Origin: CAMDTE01 sp034679985
GTDB taxonomy: Bacteria > Bacteroidota > Bacteroidia > Flavobacteriales > Schleiferiaceae
Direction: 5' to 3'
Assembly (NCBI GenBank): GCA_034679985.1
Contig: JAXITR010000058.1
Span: forward strand, 1-6,355
DNA: 6,355 bases
Shown here: in pieces, positions 4,573 to 6,355 of the stretch
Layout of the letters: every line of letters begins with the position of its first letter
Position numbering within the stretch: position 1 is the first letter of the stretch
Notes under the pieces: generated by a model
What the model was told of the DNA's origin: nothing
The model's database searches: none
What the model saw: the letters and a program-made list of their open reading frames with translations, nothing else
Translations under genes and position numbers: made by a program

Positions 4573-6355
4573 ATGCGTTCATCTTTACTCCGTTACCCCT
4601 TGCTTTTTTCCTTCCTTTGTGCTGCACTGGGAAGCAATGTGCAAGGACAAACCACCAATACATCTGCTACTCATGCCGGAAACGGCTTGCGGGTTTCCAT
4701 GTCCGCCGGGGCGGTAACCACCACCACTTTTTCCACATGCGTGGATTCTTTGGTGGTGCAACTTCCTGCAAATCGCTACGTGTACGGAGTGGCTGTGGAG
4801 TACACCATGAACGCATTGGGTCAGTCTTGGAAGTCCGAACAACGCTCCTTTTTGCGCTGCCGAACCACCGGTTTGTCTGAAGGTTCGGTTTCTTCCGGAG
4901 TGGGGAACCAGGGCGGTTTGCAGCCGTATACGCGTTCCGGTTTAACCTTGGCAAACGGCACCACGGTATCTGGTCGTTTGGTTTTTGAATTGCACGCCTT
5001 TCGCACGTGGTCTCCCGCCGGTACGCCTTTGTGCGATACAACGATTCAAAAAGTTGTTAAAGGAACGTGGAAAGTAACGGTGACGCACGGCGTTGTCCCC
5101 ACGTGCTTCCCTCCATCCAACGGTTCGGCCTCGTGGGCGATGTCCAATCGGGCCCGACTTCAGTGGACGGGCGGTGGTGCTGCCAATGGACAGGTTAAAG
5201 TGGGTCCGGTTGGTTTTGTCCCAACTGCTGCCGGTACTATTTTTCAAGCGTTGGGCAACGCTTCCCGTGTGGTTACCGGTTTGACTCCAGGAACGAACTA
5301 CGAATTTTACGTGCGCGACTCCTGCGGTTCCGGCAACGTGAGCTTGTGGATGGGACCTTATTCCTTTTCGACCGCGTGTGGCTTGTTGAACGCTCCAGCC
5401 GTCGAACCCTTTACGGGCTGGACCAGCGGTGTACTCGCCTTGAATGTAGGTGCTGCCTTGCCTGCGGGAACCTGTTGGACCACTGCTCCGGCACATACGG
5501 GAGCTGCCAACGGTCCGTTTGCTTGGTCTCCACGCACAGGCCCCACCTCACAAGCAACAACCGGTCCATCGGTGGACAAGACCTCAGGCACCGCCACGGG
5601 TACCTACGTCTACGTGGAAAGTGCCTTGGGAGCCTACCAGTCGGTGGCGAATTTGGTTTCACCCCTAGTCAATGTGGCGGGATTGACCACTCCTTCTGTT
5701 CGCTTTGCCACCCACGCTTTTGGTACCGATTGCGGCACCTTGGCATTGGATGTATGGAGCCCAACAACGGGTTGGGTGCAAAATGTGTGGTCCCAGTCCG
5801 GTCAAAAACAAACCACCAAAACGGCTCCGTGGGATACTGTGGTAGTTCTGTTGAACACCTTTACCAGCGACACCCTTCAATTCCGCTTTCGCGCCGTTCG
5901 CTCCTTTGGCGCTACGCCGGCGGGAAACACAACCGGTGATTTGGCCTTGGATGATTTCAAGGTAATGCAAGCACCCGCTTGCCCGGCGCCAACTGCACTA
6001 ACCCTGGCAAATGTTGGTTTCAACAATGCGCAGATTACCTTTTCAGCCGTCAGCTCTTCCAATTTCCGCGTAGCCTACGGCCTGCGCACGGCGTCTTTCG
6101 CGGCCTTGACCAAGGTGAATACCGGAGCGTCCCCGTTTAACGCAACGGGTCTGATTTCGGGCAGCAACTACCAGGTCTACGTGAAATCCAAGTGTTCCTC
6201 AACGGATTCTTCTGCTTGGGTGGGTCCAATTTACTTCACAACACTTTGCGCACCTGTTCCGTCTCCGTTTACCGAAAACTTTGACGGTACGGGTTGGATT
6301 TCCGGAACGGGTACGTATTCGGCAGGCGATTCTCTTGGAACGTGCTGGCAACGCA
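4573..6355 (+). CDS. Exported FN3/MAM-repeat surface protein, C-terminus missing (window edge)
   Basis: The frame is open from ATG at 4573 to the right edge: 594 codons plus one base, with no stop. Residues 1-25 are a signal peptide (R2, R7, hydrophobic 9-19, likely cleavage at VQG/Q26). Residues 27-175 form a beta-rich module with LPANRYVYGV at 64-73, SEQRSFLRC at 88-96, a GNQGG turn at 111-115 and FELHAFRTW at 138-146. I recall similar modules at the start of other Bacteroidota secreted proteins but cannot name a family. FN3-like domain 1 spans 178-267 (LTPGTNYEFYVRDSC, then WMGPYSFST). MAM-like domain 1 spans 269-467, with GTCW at 299-302, LVSPLVNV at 361-368 and a closing GDLALDDFKV at 455-464. 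FN3-like domain 2 spans 470-557, and MAM-like domain 2 begins at C559 and is cut. FN3/MAM proteins of this phylum are typically type IX secretion cargo acting as adhesins or carrying enzymes; the sorting domain would lie beyond the window. It is transcribed away from the other three genes. Confidence 0.92.
   Translation, partial: MRSSLLRYPLLFSFLCAALGSNVQGQTTNTSATHAGNGLRVSMSAGAVTTTTFSTCVDSLVVQLPANRYVYGVAVEYTMNALGQSWKSEQRSFLRCRTTGLSEGSVSSGVGNQGGLQPYTRSGLTLANGTTVSGRLVFELHAFRTWSPAGTPLCDTTIQKVVKGTWKVTVTHGVVPTCFPPSNGSASWAMSNRARLQWTGGGAANGQVKVGPVGFVPTAAGTIFQALGNASRVVTGLTPGTNYEFYVRDSCGSGNVSLWMGPYSFSTACGLLNAPAVEPFTGWTSGVLALNVGAALPAGTCWTTAPAHTGAANGPFAWSPRTGPTSQATTGPSVDKTSGTATGTYVYVESALGAYQSVANLVSPLVNVAGLTTPSVRFATHAFGTDCGTLALDVWSPTTGWVQNVWSQSGQKQTTKTAPWDTVVVLLNTFTSDTLQFRFRAVRSFGATPAGNTTGDLALDDFKVMQAPACPAPTALTLANVGFNNAQITFSAVSSSNFRVAYGLRTASFAALTKVNTGASPFNATGLISGSNYQVYVKSKCSSTDSSAWVGPIYFTTLCAPVPSPFTENFDGTGWISGTGTYSAGDSLGTCWQR
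5104..5979 (+). repeat. FN3-MAM repeat unit 1 (complete)
   Basis: Residues 178-469 of the plus-strand protein are one full FN3-like plus MAM-like unit. Landmarks reappear in unit 2 about 290 residues later: TGLTPGTNYEFYV (Y243) against TGLISGSNYQVYV (Y533), WMGPYSFSTAC (C269) against WVGPIYFTTLC (C559), and GTCW at 299 against GTCW at 589. Nucleotide identity between the units looks low, so this is an old duplication or independent domain shuffling and not a fresh DNA repeat. Confidence 0.8.
5980..6355 (+). repeat. FN3-MAM repeat unit 2 (truncated by window edge)
   Basis: Residues 470-594 begin a second FN3-like domain (CPAPTALTLANV, then VYVKSKC, then WVGPIYFTTLC) followed by the start of a second MAM-like domain (PFTENF at 565-570 and GTCWQR at 589-594). 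The PFTENF motif is a more typical MAM opening than the shortened PFTGW at the same place in unit 1, so unit 1 has lost about two residues there. Confidence 0.78.

Noticed and set aside
4942..5496. 184-codon minus-strand frame opposite the FN3/MAM gene
   Set aside because: It has no domain and lies opposite a continuous frame with a signal peptide and FN3/MAM landmarks.

Overview
The window looks like chromosomal DNA of a Bacteroidota bacterium, probably Flavobacteriales or a related order. The order is an inference from protein families, not from a marker gene. Four coding regions fill almost all of it. There are no RNA genes, CRISPR arrays, insertion sequences or attachment sites that I can see. 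Large secreted proteins with a DUF7948-type N-terminus, SBBP-like repeats and PKD domains, FN3/MAM-type surface proteins, a THUMP-like-domain methyltransferase and a DUF4159 protein together are typical of this phylum. The lack of clear Shine-Dalgarno sequences fits as well.

Minus strand, 4514 down to 1: three closely packed genes that are probably one transcription unit. In transcription order they are a small exported DUF4159 protein (3831-4514), a cytoplasmic class I SAM-dependent methyltransferase with a C-terminal THUMP-like domain (2622-3809), and a very large exported protein (2606 down to the left edge, incomplete). The large protein has a signal peptide, a DUF7948-like domain, SBBP-like beta-propeller repeats and two PKD domains before the window ends. 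The gaps are 21 and 15 bases. All three genes lie in the same reading frame, and each pair is separated by a single stop codon.

Plus strand, 4573 to the right edge: a divergent gene for another exported surface protein, also incomplete. It has a signal peptide, a beta-rich N-terminal module, and then a repeating FN3-like plus MAM-like unit of about 290 residues. The second copy runs off the end. Only 58 bases separate the two divergent starts, so both promoters must lie there or overlap the 5' ends of the genes.

The two large exported proteins are probable cargo of the type IX secretion system and would act as surface or secreted adhesins; their C-termini, where the sorting domain would sit, are outside the window. 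The two middle genes are conserved genes of poorly known function, and nothing here shows that they work with the adhesins. The most unusual signal is a sharp base-composition mosaic inside the large minus-strand gene: AT-rich blocks (25-45% GC in the 60-base lines I counted) alternate with blocks at 50-70% GC, without breaking the reading frame. I found no clear evidence of a wholly new system.
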